Positions 43,977 through 43,982 of a stretch of 43,982 nucleotides of DNA are shown here, piece after piece. The position numbers and the translations under genes are program-made. This stretch comes from Gammaproteobacteria bacterium (lineage in GTDB: Bacteria; Pseudomonadota; Gammaproteobacteria; Enterobacterales; Alteromonadaceae): NCBI GenBank assembly GCA_018826295.1, contig JAHJZX010000031.1, positions 1 through 43,982 on the forward strand, written 5' to 3'. Every line of letters starts with the position of its first letter. Position 1 is the first letter of the stretch. Below the pieces are notes generated by a model, which worked only from the letters and a program-made list of their open reading frames with translations, had not been told where the DNA came from and did not search any database.

Positions 43977-43982
43977 GGGAAA

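Overview
The window is chromosomal DNA of a gammaproteobacterium. Protein content (SbcB, HrpA, MetG next to ApbC, Dcd, YaeQ, RlmI, a PilZ protein, a MipA porin-like protein, many DMT exporters) and the short-stem terminators suggest an Alteromonadales-type organism such as Rheinheimera, Alishewanella or Arsukibacterium. That placement is inferred from protein resemblance alone; there is no rRNA gene here. Coding density is high, and no insertion sequence, CRISPR array, integrase or prophage was seen.

Layout. 1-500: cold-shock gene with a long leader and a strong terminator. 564-3734: a minus-strand operon (lysophospholipid-type acyltransferase, DMT exporter, small conserved protein) and a second DMT exporter. 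3881-6125: the most unusual stretch. A tRNA-Pro(GGG) with its promoter and terminator is followed by a DUF4124-like secreted protein, a 161-bp copy of the 3' end of the neighbouring chemoreceptor gene, a 5'-truncated coding tail, a coupled gene of the kind that encodes toxin immunity, and a second copy of the terminator. The intact chemoreceptor follows. 7847-14735: gamma-glutamyltransferase with a periplasmic binding protein, PsiE, a secreted PHB-depolymerase-type esterase, a MipA/OmpV protein, an MgtC/DUF4010 membrane protein and YaeQ. 14741-20239: GST with a third DMT exporter, a large EF-hand membrane protein of unknown function, then dcd and apbC. 20371-25400: metG, an MFS transporter and a convergent protein that looks like an HD-GYP domain without its catalytic residues. 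25483-28835: quinone oxidoreductase, RlmI, YceI, PilZ. 28929-35727: HrpA, a CBS protein, isoaspartyl peptidase and a transglutaminase/TPR lipoprotein. 35724-41106: an operon of glutaryl-CoA dehydrogenase, a fused alpha-beta 2-oxoacid dehydrogenase E1 and a FabD-like acyltransferase, with a divergent LysR regulator. 41418-42100: a YefM-YoeB toxin-antitoxin module with a striking double operator. 42227-43660: sbcB. 43883-43976: a TPP riboswitch whose gene lies past the window end.

How the genes work together. The clearest functional units are the LysR-gcdH-E1-acyltransferase cluster (probably acyl-CoA metabolism), the YefM-YoeB module with its repeated GTAC operator, and the dcd-apbC pair divergent from metG. 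The best candidates for something undescribed are the recombined tRNA-Pro/chemoreceptor locus with its toxin-tail/immunity pair, the catalytically dead HD-GYP-like protein, the three-gene E1 operon that lacks E2 and E3, and the EF-hand membrane protein.
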